The position numbers were made by a program, and so were the translations under genes. DNA of 64,000 nt. Source: Bacteroides sp. OF04-15BH. GTDB taxonomy: Bacteria; Bacteroidota; Bacteroidia; Bacteroidales; Bacteroidaceae. The notes beneath the pieces are model-generated. The model saw only the letters and a list, made by a program, of their open reading frames with translations. It was not told where the DNA came from and did no database searches. The stretch is taken from the NCBI RefSeq assembly GCF_003477995.1, contig NZ_QUEM01000009.1, positions 1 through 64,000 of the forward strand. Reading direction: 5' to 3'. Below, one piece after another: positions 28,907 to 37,987 of the stretch. Position 1 is the first letter of the stretch, and every line of letters begins with the position of its first letter.

Positions 28907-29788
28907 ATGGAATTAAGACAGTTGAAATATTTTAAAGAGGCCTGCGAGTTGCAGAATTTCTCCGAGGCCGCACGGGTGCTTCATATCTCTCAGAGCACAC
29001 TTTCGCAGCAAATCAAGCAGTTAGAGGATGAACTGGATGTGTTGCTCTTTGACCGTATCGGCAAAAGAATTGTACCTACGGAAGCCGGAAAGGCTTTTTT
29101 GCCTTTTGCCTGCAAATCCATACAGGATGCCGAGGACGGCCGGCAGATTATCCGTGACCTGAAAGGAGTGGAGACAGGTACTCTGCATATTGGTGCCACG
29201 CATAGCCTGGTACCTCTCCTGATTGCGGCCATGAACCGCTTTGCCGAGAGTCATCCCAAGGTAAAAATCATGGTTACTATCGGTACTTCGGCACAGATGA
29301 TGGAGGGATTGAAGAGTAATACTCTGGATTTTGTATTGTCTTTTGATGCGGAAGAAGAGTGGGGGGATATGGATCGGATAGCCTTGTTTACTTCGCATCT
29401 TTTTGTGGTCATGCATCGTACGCACCCTTTCTCCGGACTTTCTTCCATAACGCTCAAAAAACTGCAACAGCTTACTTTTATCTTGCCCGAGAGGGGATTT
29501 GCCACGCGTAAGAGAGTCGATGCCATCTGCCGCCGTCATGGATTGGAGTTGCAGGTCGGTATTGAAATCAATGATGTGCACACCATTCTGCACATGCTTG
29601 CCGGAGGAAAATGGGCCACAATCATGAGCGAAGCGGCAGTTCATGGGGAAGCGGATCTGGTTTGCATTCCGATTTTATGTGCCGATCAGACGGCTTCCAA
29701 GGCATATCTGTTCTGGCCTCAGGGCATTTATCGTAAGAATTCTGCTTTGGCTTTTGCCGCTTGTCTGCAAGAAATAACGGCAGGATAG
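28907..29788 (+). CDS. LysR-type transcriptional regulator
   Basis: 293 residues. The N-terminal winged helix-turn-helix (MELRQLKYFKEACELQNFSEAARVLHISQSTLSQQIKQLEDELDVLLFDRIGKRIVPT) is at 1-58, then an effector-binding domain of the CynR/BenM kind from about 90. The OxyR-type C-GH-x5-C redox pair is not present, so it should not be called OxyR from its place beside katA alone. It is transcribed divergently from flavodoxin-katA, the usual arrangement for a LysR regulator and its target. Ends before a terminator shared with lgt. Confidence 0.88.
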   Translation: MELRQLKYFKEACELQNFSEAARVLHISQSTLSQQIKQLEDELDVLLFDRIGKRIVPTEAGKAFLPFACKSIQDAEDGRQIIRDLKGVETGTLHIGATHSLVPLLIAAMNRFAESHPKVKIMVTIGTSAQMMEGLKSNTLDFVLSFDAEEEWGDMDRIALFTSHLFVVMHRTHPFSGLSSITLKKLQQLTFILPERGFATRKRVDAICRRHGLELQVGIEINDVHTILHMLAGGKWATIMSEAAVHGEADLVCIPILCADQTASKAYLFWPQGIYRKNSALAFAACLQEITAG

Positions 29789-29811
29789 GGGAGAGGTCTT
29801 GGATAAAAAAA

Positions 29812-29853
29812 TATAGCCATATCCAACGCGTAAATGCAGGATATGGCTATATG
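29812..29853 (-). terminator. terminator between the LysR gene and lgt
   Basis: 14-bp stem ATATAGCCATATCC / GGATATGGCTATAT with an A-run to its left, so the T-run is on the minus-strand transcript of lgt. Confidence 0.82.
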
Positions 29854-29869
29854 AATATAGTTTCTAGTA

Positions 29870-30715
29870 TTATTTTCTGAACTGCGGCTCACCGAGTTTG
29901 CGGCAGAGCTTGCCGCCCACCATGCAATATACTCCCAAAATGATGAACGGAATGCTGAGCAACTGACCCATATTCAGCAGCATATTGGCTTCGAAAGCCT
30001 CCTGAACTTCCTTTGTAAACTCTAAAAGGAAGCGTGCGGTAAAGATGGTTGTCAGGCAGAATCCGAAGAAGAAACCGCTGCCCACCTGTTCCGGACGTTT
30101 CTTATACAGGTACAGACCAATGAAGAAAAAGGCCAGATAACAGAGTGCTTCGTACAGCTGTCCCGGATGGCGCGGTTGCATATCCACACGCTCAAAGATG
30201 AAAGCCCAGGGAACTGTAGTAGGATCTCCGATAATTTCGGAATTCATCAGATTTCCCATACGGATGAAGAAGGCACAGATCGGTGTGGCTATGGCAATGT
30301 TGTCCAAAATACGCATCAGGTTGATTTTGGTTTTGCGCACATAAAGCCAAAGGGCAATCATCAGACCGAGGGTTCCTCCGTGACTGGCCAGCCCTTCGTA
30401 GCCGGTAAACACCCATCCGTTCATGGTGTGGCGCATGGGCAAAATCATTTCCAGAGGATGGCTCAGGAAATATCCCGGCTCGTAGAACAGACAGTGGCCC
30501 AGGCGGGCACCGATCAGGATACCGAAGAAACAGTAAAAGAAGAGAGGCTCAAACAACTCTTCCTTAAGGTTCTGCTTCTTGTAGAGCTTCTGCACAATCA
30601 CATAGCAGGCCAGAAGGCCCAGACACCAGCAGATGGAATACCAGCGGATACTGAGGCCGCCGATGTGGAATGCCTCCACCGGAGGATTCCACAGAATATA
30701 CTGGAGGGCAGTCAT
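29870..30715 (-). CDS. lgt: prolipoprotein diacylglyceryl transferase
   Basis: 281 residues, seven membrane segments. Transfers diacylglycerol from phosphatidylglycerol to the lipobox cysteine of preprolipoproteins. H112 in ASHGGTLG (the HGG motif) and [13 protein letters not shown] (151-163), the Lgt signature with R152, N155 and E160, are visible, as is a late Arg in FTARFLLEF. The ATG lies 11 bases after the ychF stop, so it is co-transcribed with ychF. Confidence 0.95.
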   Translation of the reverse strand: MTALQYILWNPPVEAFHIGGLSIRWYSICWCLGLLACYVIVQKLYKKQNLKEELFEPLFFYCFFGILIGARLGHCLFYEPGYFLSHPLEMILPMRHTMNGWVFTGYEGLASHGGTLGLMIALWLYVRKTKINLMRILDNIAIATPICAFFIRMGNLMNSEIIGDPTTVPWAFIFERVDMQPRHPGQLYEALCYLAFFFIGLYLYKKRPEQVGSGFFFGFCLTTIFTARFLLEFTKEVQEAFEANMLLNMGQLLSIPFIILGVYCMVGGKLCRKLGEPQFRK

Positions 30716-30726
30716 TGCTGTGCGGA

Positions 30727-31830
30727 TTATACGTTAAAGCGGAAGTGCATGATGTCGCCGTCCTGCACTACGTAGTCTTTACCCTCTACGCTCATCTTTC
30801 CGGCCTCGCGTACGGCTGTTTCTGAACCATACTTAATGTAGTCCTCATACTTGATGACTTCGGCGCGGATAAAGCCTTTTTCAAAGTCTGTGTGGATGAC
30901 ACCGGCGCACTGAGGAGCCTTCCATCCGCGACGGAATGTCCAGGCGCGTACCTCCATCTTTCCGGCAGTGATGTAAGTCTGCAGGTTGAGCAGATGATAG
31001 ATTGCCTTGATCAGACGGTCGCAACCGGACTCTTTCAGACCGATATCTTCCAGGAACATCTGTTTCTCTTCATAGCTTTCCAGCTCAGAGATGTCCGCTT
31101 CAGTCTGTGCGGAGATGGTCAGCAATTCCGCGTTCTCGTCCTTGATGGCCTCGCGTACTGCCTCTACATATTTATTGCCGTTGGCAGCAGACTTGTCGTC
31201 TACGTTGCACACGTAAAGTACCGGTTTGGTTGTCAGCAGGAACAGATTCTTGGCTGCTGCCACTTCTTCATCGGTGTCGAAAGATACGGTACGGGCTGAT
31301 TTTCCTTTCAGCAGGGCTTCCTGATACTTCAGCAACACTTCGTATTCAATCTTTGCCTGCTTGTCGCCACCTACTTTGGCAATCTTTTCTACACGCTTGA
31401 TGCGGTTCTCTACGGTTTCCAGGTCCTTGAGCTGGAGCTCAGTATCGATAATTTCCTTGTCGCGCACCGGGTCTACAGAACCGTCTACATGCACGATATT
31501 ATCGTTGTCAAAACATCTCAACACGTGGATGATGGCATCCGTTTCGCGGATGTTACCCAAGAACTGGTTACCCAGTCCTTCGCCCTTGCTGGCACCCTTT
31601 ACCAATCCGGCGATGTCCACAATCTCACAAGTGGCCGGTACGATACGGTCCGGATTGATCAGTTCGGCCAGCTTGGTGAGTCGTTCATCGGGAACGGAGA
31701 TCTGTCCCAGCTGGGCGTCGATGGTACAGAACGGGAAGTTTGCTGCTTGTGCCTTTGCGCTGGACAAGCAATTGAATAGGGTAGACTTGCCCACATTCGG
31801 GAGGCCTACGATACCTGCTTTTAATGCCAT
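30727..31830 (-). CDS. ychF: redox-regulated P-loop ATPase/GTPase YchF
   Basis: 367 residues. Obg-like nucleotide-binding protein (OLA1/YchF family) that associates with ribosomes and prefers ATP. P-loop GLPNVGKS at 9-16, [17 protein letters not shown] near 68, NxxD-like VCNVDD near 205 and a C-terminal TGS domain ([33 protein letters not shown]...). It heads the ychF-lgt operon, with a minus-strand -7 box at 31878-31885. Confidence 0.96.
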   Translation of the reverse strand: MALKAGIVGLPNVGKSTLFNCLSSAKAQAANFPFCTIDAQLGQISVPDERLTKLAELINPDRIVPATCEIVDIAGLVKGASKGEGLGNQFLGNIRETDAIIHVLRCFDNDNIVHVDGSVDPVRDKEIIDTELQLKDLETVENRIKRVEKIAKVGGDKQAKIEYEVLLKYQEALLKGKSARTVSFDTDEEVAAAKNLFLLTTKPVLYVCNVDDKSAANGNKYVEAVREAIKDENAELLTISAQTEADISELESYEEKQMFLEDIGLKESGCDRLIKAIYHLLNLQTYITAGKMEVRAWTFRRGWKAPQCAGVIHTDFEKGFIRAEVIKYEDYIKYGSETAVREAGKMSVEGKDYVVQDGDIMHFRFNV

Positions 31831-31877
31831 AATGTTATTTTGTTTTTAATGATATGCTTTTGTTACTAAACAGTTTG

Positions 31878-31885
31878 CAAAATTA
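31878..31885 (-). promoter_or_regulatory. ychF-lgt -7 box
   Basis: Minus-strand TAATTTTG, 48 bases before the ychF ATG, placed after the polA terminator. Confidence 0.6.
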
Positions 31886-31905
31886 AGAATAAATCCCGTA
31901 TACAG

Positions 31906-31942
31906 AAAATGCTTCTCCGTATTTCTGCCGGAGAAGCATTTT
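31906..31942 (-). terminator. polA terminator
   Basis: 14-bp perfect stem AAAATGCTTCTCCG / CGGAGAAGCATTTT, starting two bases after the polA stop codon. Confidence 0.85.
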
Positions 31943-31943
31943 G

Positions 31944-34712
31944 TCAATGGGCTTCGAGCCAGTTTTTTCCCCATCCGTAGTCAGCTTCGAGAGGTACCAG
32001 CATGGAGTAGGCACTCTCCATTTCCTCGATGACAATCTGTTGTACTTTTTCCTTTTCTTCGGGGTATACACTGAAGTTCAATTCGTCGTGCACCTGCAGG
32101 ATCATCTTGGAGCGCAACTGCTCTTCGCGGAAGCGGCGGTAAATGCGGATCATGGCAATCTTGATGATATCGGCCGCGCTTCCCTGAATCGGAGAGTTAA
32201 TGGCGTTACGTTCGGCATAGCCGCGCACTACAGCGTTGTGGCTGTTGATGTCGCGCAGATGGCATTTGCGGTGGTATACGGTCTCTGTATATCCTTTTTC
32301 GCGTGCCATCTCAATGCTTCGGTTCATGTATTCCTTCACCTTGGGATAGGTCTGGAAATAGCCTTCTATCAGCTCCTTGGCTTCCGTACGGCTCACTCCC
32401 ATACGTTCGGCTAGGCCGAAGGCCGTGATGCCGTATATGATGCCGAAATTGGCCGTTTTTGCCTTGCTTCTTTCCTCTTTGGTCACTTCCTCCAGACTTT
32501 TCTTGAAAATCTTGGCAGCAGTAGCCGCATGAATGTCCTGTCCGTTGCGGAAAGCCTCGATCATGTGTTCGTCGCCGCTCAGATGCGCCATGATGCGCAG
32601 CTCGATCTGTGAGTAATCGGCCGAGAAGAACAGGCAGCCTTCTTCGGGGATGAACGCCTTGCGGATTTCCTTGCCATACTCGTTGCGTACGGGAATGTTC
32701 TGCAAGTTCGGGTTGCTGCTGCTCAGACGTCCTGTGGTGGTGATGGTCTGATTGAATGAAGTGTGTATGTGGCCGGTGACCGGATTTACCAGTTTGGGCA
32801 GGGCATCAATATAAGTACCCAGCAGTTTCTTCAGGCCGCGGTGTTCCAGGATCTTCTCCACAACCGGATGTTTGGCGCGCAGACTCTCCAAAACCTCTTC
32901 TGAGGTGACATACTGCCCTGTTTTGGTTTTCTTGGGTTTGTCTACAATTTTCAGACGGTCGAACAGCACTTCGCCTACCTGTTTCGGCGAAGCGATATTA
33001 AAGTCTGTTCCGGCCAGTTCGTGGATTTCCTTTTCTATTCGGTTCATCTCTTCGGTATAGAGACGAGATGTTTCCTTCAAACCCTCCCGGTCGATACATA
33101 CACCGTTACGTTCCATATAGGCCAGTACCGGCATCAGCGGCATTTCGATTTCCCAGAACAGGCGGTTGCAGTCGTTTTCCTTCAGCAGCGGCTCCAGCAC
33201 ATTTTTCAGCTTGAGCGTCACATCGGCATCCTCGCACGCATATTCATACACGGCAGTAGGAGGGAGGTCGGCCATATTCTTCTGGTTCTTTCCCTTGCTG
33301 CCGATCAATTCCTCTATGTGGATGGTCTGGTAGTTCAGATAAACTTCTGCCAGATAATCCATGCCATGATGCAGTTCCGGTTGGAGCAGATAGTGAGCGA
33401 TCATGGTGTCGAAAATCTTTCCTTTCAGTTCCACACCATAGTTTTGCAGCACCAGCAGGTCGTATTTGATATTTTGACCAATTTTTAGAATCTTTTCATT
33501 TTCATAAATTGGTTTAAATTCATTAACTATTTTTTGAGCTTCTTCATCATTTTGTGGTATCGGCACATAAAATGCCTGATTTTCGCGGATGCTGAAGCTC
33601 AAACCCACGAGTTTTGCCGAAATTGGGTCTGTTCCGGTGGTTTCCGTATCTAGACTGAGAAAATCGTTTGTAAAGAATAAATCAATAATTTCCTTTCTTT
33701 TCTCTTCTGTATCAATGAGTTGATAATCAAAATCACCCTTATTATACTTCGTGAGACTTGAATTTTTTGATTCTTCCGGGGAATTGGCCGTAAAATCTGC
33801 AAAGAGAGTGCCTTGAAAAAGGTCCTGTGCTGGCTGCGGATTCTCCTTTTTGAATTTTCGGTCGAGCAGCGTGCGGAATTCCAGTTCTTCGAACAGGCTG
33901 CGTAGTTTTTCCTCGTCGGGCTCTTCTTTCTTCAACTGTTCCATGTCGAGTTCGATGGGCACATCCGTTTTGATGGTGGCCAGGAATTTTGAGAACTCAA
34001 TTTGTTCGCGGTTGTTTTCGATTTTGGTCTTCAGGGCTCCTTTTAGCTGATCGGTTCCGGCGAGCAGGTTTTCGATGCTGCCGAACTGCTGGATCAGTTT
34101 GGTGGCAGTTTTCTCACCCACACCCGGGCAGCCCGGAATGTTGTCGGCCGAGTCGCCCATCAGTCCCAGCATGTCGATGACCTGAGTAGGCGAGGAGAGC
34201 CCGTATTTCTCTTTCACCTCTTCCACGCCCAGCACTTCGAATTCCTTGTCGCCGTATTTCGGGCGGTACATTTTTACGTGTTCAGTCACCAGCTGTCCGT
34301 AGTCCTTGTCCGGAGTCATCATGAAAGTATCCACTCCGCGGGCGTCAGCCTGGCGTGCCAGCGTACCGATAACATCGTCGGCTTCGTAGCCCGAAACCTC
34401 CAGAATTGGGATTCGATATGCGCGGATGATGTCCTTTATATACGGTACAGCAGCGCGTATTCCTTCGGGAGTTTCTTCGCGCTGCGCCTTATATTGCTCA
34501 TAGGCTTCGTGTCGGAAAGTAGGTCCGGCAGGGTCGAAGGCAATGCCGATGTGCGAAGGCTGCTCTTTGGTGAGCACTTCCTCCAGCGTGTTGACAAAGC
34601 CCAGGATGGCCGATGTGTTGAGACCTTTGGAATTGATACGGGGATTTTTTATAAAAGCGTAATATGCTCTGTAAATTAAAGCATAGGCATCCAATAAGAA
34701 TAATTTCTCCAT
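31944..34712 (-). CDS. polA: DNA polymerase I
   Basis: 922 residues with all three domains: N-terminal 5'-3' exonuclease (1-300, MEKLFLLDAYALIYRAYYAF... and GYEADDVIGTLARQA), a 3'-5' proofreading domain that keeps its catalytic Asp-x-Glu (LSLDTETTG near 350), and the family A polymerase (FSADYSQIELRIMAHLSGD, motif B RSKAKTANFGIIYGITAFG, motif C QVHDEL). Acts in Okazaki fragment maturation and excision repair. Divergent from the polyprenyl synthase gene. Confidence 0.97.
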   Translation of the reverse strand: MEKLFLLDAYALIYRAYYAFIKNPRINSKGLNTSAILGFVNTLEEVLTKEQPSHIGIAFDPAGPTFRHEAYEQYKAQREETPEGIRAAVPYIKDIIRAYRIPILEVSGYEADDVIGTLARQADARGVDTFMMTPDKDYGQLVTEHVKMYRPKYGDKEFEVLGVEEVKEKYGLSSPTQVIDMLGLMGDSADNIPGCPGVGEKTATKLIQQFGSIENLLAGTDQLKGALKTKIENNREQIEFSKFLATIKTDVPIELDMEQLKKEEPDEEKLRSLFEELEFRTLLDRKFKKENPQPAQDLFQGTLFADFTANSPEESKNSSLTKYNKGDFDYQLIDTEEKRKEIIDLFFTNDFLSLDTETTGTDPISAKLVGLSFSIRENQAFYVPIPQNDEEAQKIVNEFKPIYENEKILKIGQNIKYDLLVLQNYGVELKGKIFDTMIAHYLLQPELHHGMDYLAEVYLNYQTIHIEELIGSKGKNQKNMADLPPTAVYEYACEDADVTLKLKNVLEPLLKENDCNRLFWEIEMPLMPVLAYMERNGVCIDREGLKETSRLYTEEMNRIEKEIHELAGTDFNIASPKQVGEVLFDRLKIVDKPKKTKTGQYVTSEEVLESLRAKHPVVEKILEHRGLKKLLGTYIDALPKLVNPVTGHIHTSFNQTITTTGRLSSSNPNLQNIPVRNEYGKEIRKAFIPEEGCLFFSADYSQIELRIMAHLSGDEHMIEAFRNGQDIHAATAAKIFKKSLEEVTKEERSKAKTANFGIIYGITAFGLAERMGVSRTEAKELIEGYFQTYPKVKEYMNRSIEMAREKGYTETVYHRKCHLRDINSHNAVVRGYAERNAINSPIQGSAADIIKIAMIRIYRRFREEQLRSKMILQVHDELNFSVYPEEKEKVQQIVIEEMESAYSMLVPLEADYGWGKNWLEAH

Positions 34713-34733
34713 ATTATTGATATATTTCTCCGT

Positions 34734-34780
34734 AAAATTACATAAAAAATATGAGTTGCTTTTGATTTTTATGTAATTTT
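34734..34780. promoter_or_regulatory. 15-bp inverted repeat at the polA/prenyl synthase divergent promoter
   Basis: AAAATTACATAAAAA (34734-34748) and its exact reverse complement (34766-34780), 17 bases apart. The right arm contains the -7 box TAATTTTG (34774-34781) of the prenyl synthase; the left arm holds a one-mismatch -7 box (TAATTTTA) towards polA. Confidence 0.55.
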
Positions 34781-34803
34781 GTGGTTATAAATTAGCCGAT
34801 TAT

Positions 34804-35778
34804 ATGGACGTTTTATCACAGATCAGAAAACCGATTGAAGCAGAACTTGAGTCATTCAAGAATCTGTTTGATTTTACTTTGCAGCACCGGAATCCTCTTT
34901 TGGAGACAGCTCTGCGCCACGTTCTGGGGCGCAAGGGGAAGATGATGCGTCCCATATTGTTGTTTCTGGCCGCCAAAAAGTGCGGTGCGGTAACGGATCA
35001 GGCTTTGCATGCAGCAGTGAGCCTGGAGATGCTCCATACGGCCAGTCTGGTGCACGACGATGTTGTGGACGAGAGTGCCGAGCGGCGCGGACAGAAGTCT
35101 GTCAATGCCTTATTGGACAACAAGGCGGCTGTGCTCGTGGGCGACTATATGCTCTCTACGGCCTTGAAACATGCCGCGCTGACCGGAAATATCCGGGTAG
35201 TGGAGCTGATTTCCTGGTTAGGACAGGCACTGTCTGACGGGGAATTGCAACAGCTGGCCAATATCCAGTCCGAAGAGATCTCCGAAGAGCAGTATTTCGA
35301 AGTAATCCGTAAAAAAACAGCATCGTTGTTTGCCGTCAGTGCGCAGATTGGTGCCATGCTGGCCGGCGGTTCTGAGGAGCAGATAGAGCAGGCCCGTCAG
35401 TTTGGAGAATATATCGGTTTGTGTTTCCAGATCCGTGATGACATCTTTGATTATTATACGGATCAGGAAGTAGGAAAACCGACCGGAAATGATATGAAAG
35501 AGGGAAAACTCACTTTACCGGTGATTTATGCCGTATTGCAGTCCGGAGCTGATGAGTGGAAGCAGCTGGCCTATAAGGTACGTTCCCGAATCGCGAATGA
35601 CGAGGAAATTGCGGCTTTGGTGGAGTTTACCAAAGCATCGGGCGGCATTGATTACGCTCGCCGCAAGATGGATGAGATTCGTCAGACCGCCTTTGAACTG
35701 GTGGGTGAAGGAGGGGACGAAGCTGTTAATGAAGCTTTGCGCCTGTATCTGGATTTTGTTTTGAAGCGCGTTTCGTAA
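34804..35778 (+). CDS. trans-polyprenyl diphosphate synthase (IspB-like)
   Basis: 324 residues. Adds isopentenyl diphosphate units to allylic primers to form a long chain, probably the side chain of menaquinone. The first Asp-rich motif is LVHDDVVDES (about 80-88, in DDxxD form) and the second is FQIRDDIFDYYTD (about 218-222), with KGKLTLPVIYAL-like EGKLTLPVIYAV after it. Chain length cannot be fixed from sequence alone. Own promoter and terminator, so monocistronic. Confidence 0.9.
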   Translation: MDVLSQIRKPIEAELESFKNLFDFTLQHRNPLLETALRHVLGRKGKMMRPILLFLAAKKCGAVTDQALHAAVSLEMLHTASLVHDDVVDESAERRGQKSVNALLDNKAAVLVGDYMLSTALKHAALTGNIRVVELISWLGQALSDGELQQLANIQSEEISEEQYFEVIRKKTASLFAVSAQIGAMLAGGSEEQIEQARQFGEYIGLCFQIRDDIFDYYTDQEVGKPTGNDMKEGKLTLPVIYAVLQSGADEWKQLAYKVRSRIANDEEIAALVEFTKASGGIDYARRKMDEIRQTAFELVGEGGDEAVNEALRLYLDFVLKRVS

Positions 35779-35790
35779 AACCCGATATAA

Positions 35791-35838
35791 AAGAATAAGG
35801 GCTGCACCGTAATGCACGGTGCAGCCCTTATTCTTTTT
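35791..35838 (+). terminator. prenyl synthase terminator
   Basis: 20-bp perfect stem from AAGAATAAGGGCTGCACCGT, five-base loop, T-run. Confidence 0.9.
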
Positions 35839-35840
35839 GA

Positions 35841-35910
35841 GAAAAATCATCCTGATGAATTTGAAAAATGATTTCGATGATTTCAGAAAATCATCCTGAT
35901 GATTTTTTTC
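35841..35910. repeat. three-unit palindromic intergenic repeat, copy B
   Basis: Three 22-23-base units starting at 35841, 35863 and 35886: AAAATCATCCTGATGAATTT, AAAATGATTTCGATGATTTC and AAAATCATCCTGATGATTTT. Each is an imperfect palindrome. Confidence 0.6.
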
Positions 35911-36006
35911 TGCCTTCCGGTGCAGCTGCATTTGCTCCTGCGAGGTGCTCCGGCAGACGGCCGCTCATGGCGGTTTTTCTCTTCCTTCAGGCGCTTCTGA
36001 TTGCGG

Positions 36007-36921
36007 TTAGAAGAACTTCACTTCTTCGTCCAGAATATCGCTCAGCAACTGGTTGGCCAGACGGCTGGTGCCCAGACGGAGCCACTGGTTGGTGAGCCAT
36101 TTTTCGCCGAGAACCTCTTTTACGATGGTGTAATATACCAGAGCATCGTGCACCGTGTTCATGCCTCCGGCGGGCTTGAATCCGATCTGAATGCCGGTTT
36201 TCTCGTAATATTCCTTGATGGCCTGGCACATCACATAAGCAGCTTCCGGAGTAGCTGCCGGCGATTCCTTACCGGTAGAGGTCTTGATGTAGTCGGCGCC
36301 CGCATACATGGATAGGATAGAGGCTTTTTTGATATTCTCCGCGGTTTTCAGGCAACCGGTTTCGAGAATCACCTTCAGTTTATGATCGCCGCAGGTAGCC
36401 TTCATTTCGCTGATTTCGTCGCATACGGTTTCGTAATCTCCGCTCAGGAATTTACCTACCGACATTACCATGTCAATCTCTGTAGCTCCGTCTTTCAGAG
36501 CCAGTGCTGTTTCGGCGATTTTGATCTCCAAGAGTGCCTGTGAAGAAGGGAAGCTGCCCGAAACGCAGGCCACTTCTACACCTTCCACTTCGAGCGATTT
36601 GCTCACGATTGAGGCAAAGCACGGGTACACACAGATGGTGGCTACGTGTGGCAGATCGGGATATTTCTCTTCAAACTCATTCACCTTTTCGGTAAACTTC
36701 AGGACGCTTTCGTCGCTGTCTGTGGTCTTCAGGGTGGTGAGCTCCACGCTGCCCAGGAGGAACTTCTTTACTTCCTTGGTGTCGTTTTCCGGCACTCGTT
36801 CGGCAATCAGTTTCTCTACCGCCTTTTTTACATCCTCATCCTTGATAGAGGTGTTGTACTGATCCAGGGCTTGCAGATATTTGCTTTCCTGATCCTGCTC
36901 AAAATCTTCGTATGGTTTCAT
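36007..36921 (-). CDS. deoC: deoxyribose-phosphate aldolase
   Basis: 304 residues. Class I aldolase splitting 2-deoxyribose 5-phosphate into glyceraldehyde 3-phosphate and acetaldehyde. Catalytic residues are placed as in DERA: D150 in ATEIDMV, Schiff-base K213 in ADYIKTSTGK, and K249 in IGFKPAGGM. It has an N-terminal extension of about 45 residues over the 259-residue E. coli enzyme, as usual for the longer DeoC subgroup. The start lies two bases after the MazG-like stop; last of dtd-mazG-deoC. Confidence 0.94.
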   Translation of the reverse strand: MKPYEDFEQDQESKYLQALDQYNTSIKDEDVKKAVEKLIAERVPENDTKEVKKFLLGSVELTTLKTTDSDESVLKFTEKVNEFEEKYPDLPHVATICVYPCFASIVSKSLEVEGVEVACVSGSFPSSQALLEIKIAETALALKDGATEIDMVMSVGKFLSGDYETVCDEISEMKATCGDHKLKVILETGCLKTAENIKKASILSMYAGADYIKTSTGKESPAATPEAAYVMCQAIKEYYEKTGIQIGFKPAGGMNTVHDALVYYTIVKEVLGEKWLTNQWLRLGTSRLANQLLSDILDEEVKFF

Positions 36922-36923
36922 AA

Positions 36924-37247
36924 CTAATATAGTTTGGAATTGTTTTTATGTCGTTCTTTGTCACGGCTGGTTTTCTTCTCGATGCTCTTTTTCAAGGCTT
37001 CCTCCAGGTTCACTCCGGTCTGGTTGGCCAGGCAGATCAGTACCCAGAGCACATCGGCCATTTCTTCATCGAGATTCTCTTTCTCTCCGGCTTTAAAGGA
37101 CTGGTCGCCGTATTTCCGGGCCATGACGCGGGCCAGTTCGCCCACTTCTTCGGTGAGGCAGGCCATGTTGGTCAGCTCACTGAAATACCGTACGCCGTAT
37201 TCCTTGATCCAGCGGTCTACGGCTTGTTGTGCTTCTTGAATGGTCAT
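36924..37247 (-). CDS. MazG-like nucleotide pyrophosphohydrolase
   Basis: 107 residues, single all-alpha NTP pyrophosphatase domain. Metal-binding motif EExxE (33-37) and ExxD (62-65, EEMAD). Half the length of full MazG, so like the short house-cleaning members. The nucleotide substrate is unknown. It starts five bases after the dtd stop, in one unit with dtd and deoC. Confidence 0.87.
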   Translation of the reverse strand: MTIQEAQQAVDRWIKEYGVRYFSELTNMACLTEEVGELARVMARKYGDQSFKAGEKENLDEEMADVLWVLICLANQTGVNLEEALKKSIEKKTSRDKERHKNNSKLY

Positions 37248-37252
37248 AGGAA

Positions 37253-37705
37253 TTATTCTTTGTTTTTAGTGTCCATGCAGATGGTCACCGGACCGTCGTT
37301 CAGCAGTTCCACCTTCATATCAGCTCCGAATTCGCCCGTCTGTACCGGTTTGCCCAATTCTGCGCTCAAAGCCGCACAGAACTGTTCGTAGAGCGGAATG
37401 GCGATTTCGTGACCTGCGGCACGGATGTACGAAGGGCGGTTTCCTTTCTTGTAGGAGGCCATCAGGGTGAACTGACTCACCACGATGATGTCGCCCTGAG
37501 CATCCAGAATGTTTTTGTTCATCACGCCGTTTTCGTCGTCAAAAACGCGCAGTCCGATGATCTTCTTGCAGAGCCAGCTGATGTCTTCCTGCGTGTCGGC
37601 ATTCTCAATTCCGAGCAGGATGAGATAGCCTTTCTGGATGGATGATTTGCAGTTTCCGTCGATGGTGACCGACGCATGTTTTACTCTTTGTATAACTACT
37701 CTCAT
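37253..37705 (-). CDS. dtd: D-aminoacyl-tRNA deacylase
   Basis: 150 residues, normal length. Frees D-amino acids (and glycine mischarged on tRNA-Ala) from tRNA. Motifs VSQFTLMA (about 76-83) and the C-terminal NDGPVT (about 137-142) form the chiral-proofreading site across the dimer; MRVVIQRVKHASVTID is the standard N-terminus. A 282-base gap separates it from uvrC upstream. Confidence 0.95.
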   Translation of the reverse strand: MRVVIQRVKHASVTIDGNCKSSIQKGYLILLGIENADTQEDISWLCKKIIGLRVFDDENGVMNKNILDAQGDIIVVSQFTLMASYKKGNRPSYIRAAGHEIAIPLYEQFCAALSAELGKPVQTGEFGADMKVELLNDGPVTICMDTKNKE

Positions 37706-37737
37706 GGGGTTTTGAAAAACTTATAATTACAATATTC

Positions 37738-37938
37738 GTGAAAAAATGGGAGATATGCAAGCGGCCTCTTTGCTTTTGTGCGGCGCTGCTTCTCCTTTTA
37801 TATTCCTTTAAAGATTTGCTTCGTTTTATACTCTTGTCCGCAGGGATAGGAGCCTGGTTGCGCCTTGTGTATTTGTTGAAGCGGAAAGGCTGTTTTGCTT
37901 TTTGGTCTCTGCCTTTCGTATATTACTTCGATGGGTAG
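37738..37938 (+). CDS. possible small membrane protein, doubtful
   Basis: 66 codons starting with GTG, encoding two hydrophobic stretches (about 10-40 and 52-64) with basic residues between. It fills the 282-base gap between dtd and uvrC but on the opposite strand. I see no promoter box, no RBS and no family. It may be a real short membrane protein or chance; nothing else is visible in that gap. Confidence 0.2.
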   Translation: MKKWEICKRPLCFCAALLLLLYSFKDLLRFILLSAGIGAWLRLVYLLKRKGCFAFWSLPFVYYFDG

Positions 37939-37987
37939 AGGGCCGTGCAGACAGTATTTTTCCGAAGACATGATTCCTTTAAATGAA

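Noticed and set aside
28907..29788. Calling the LysR gene oxyR because it faces katA
   Set aside because: The cysteine pair that senses peroxide in OxyR is not present.
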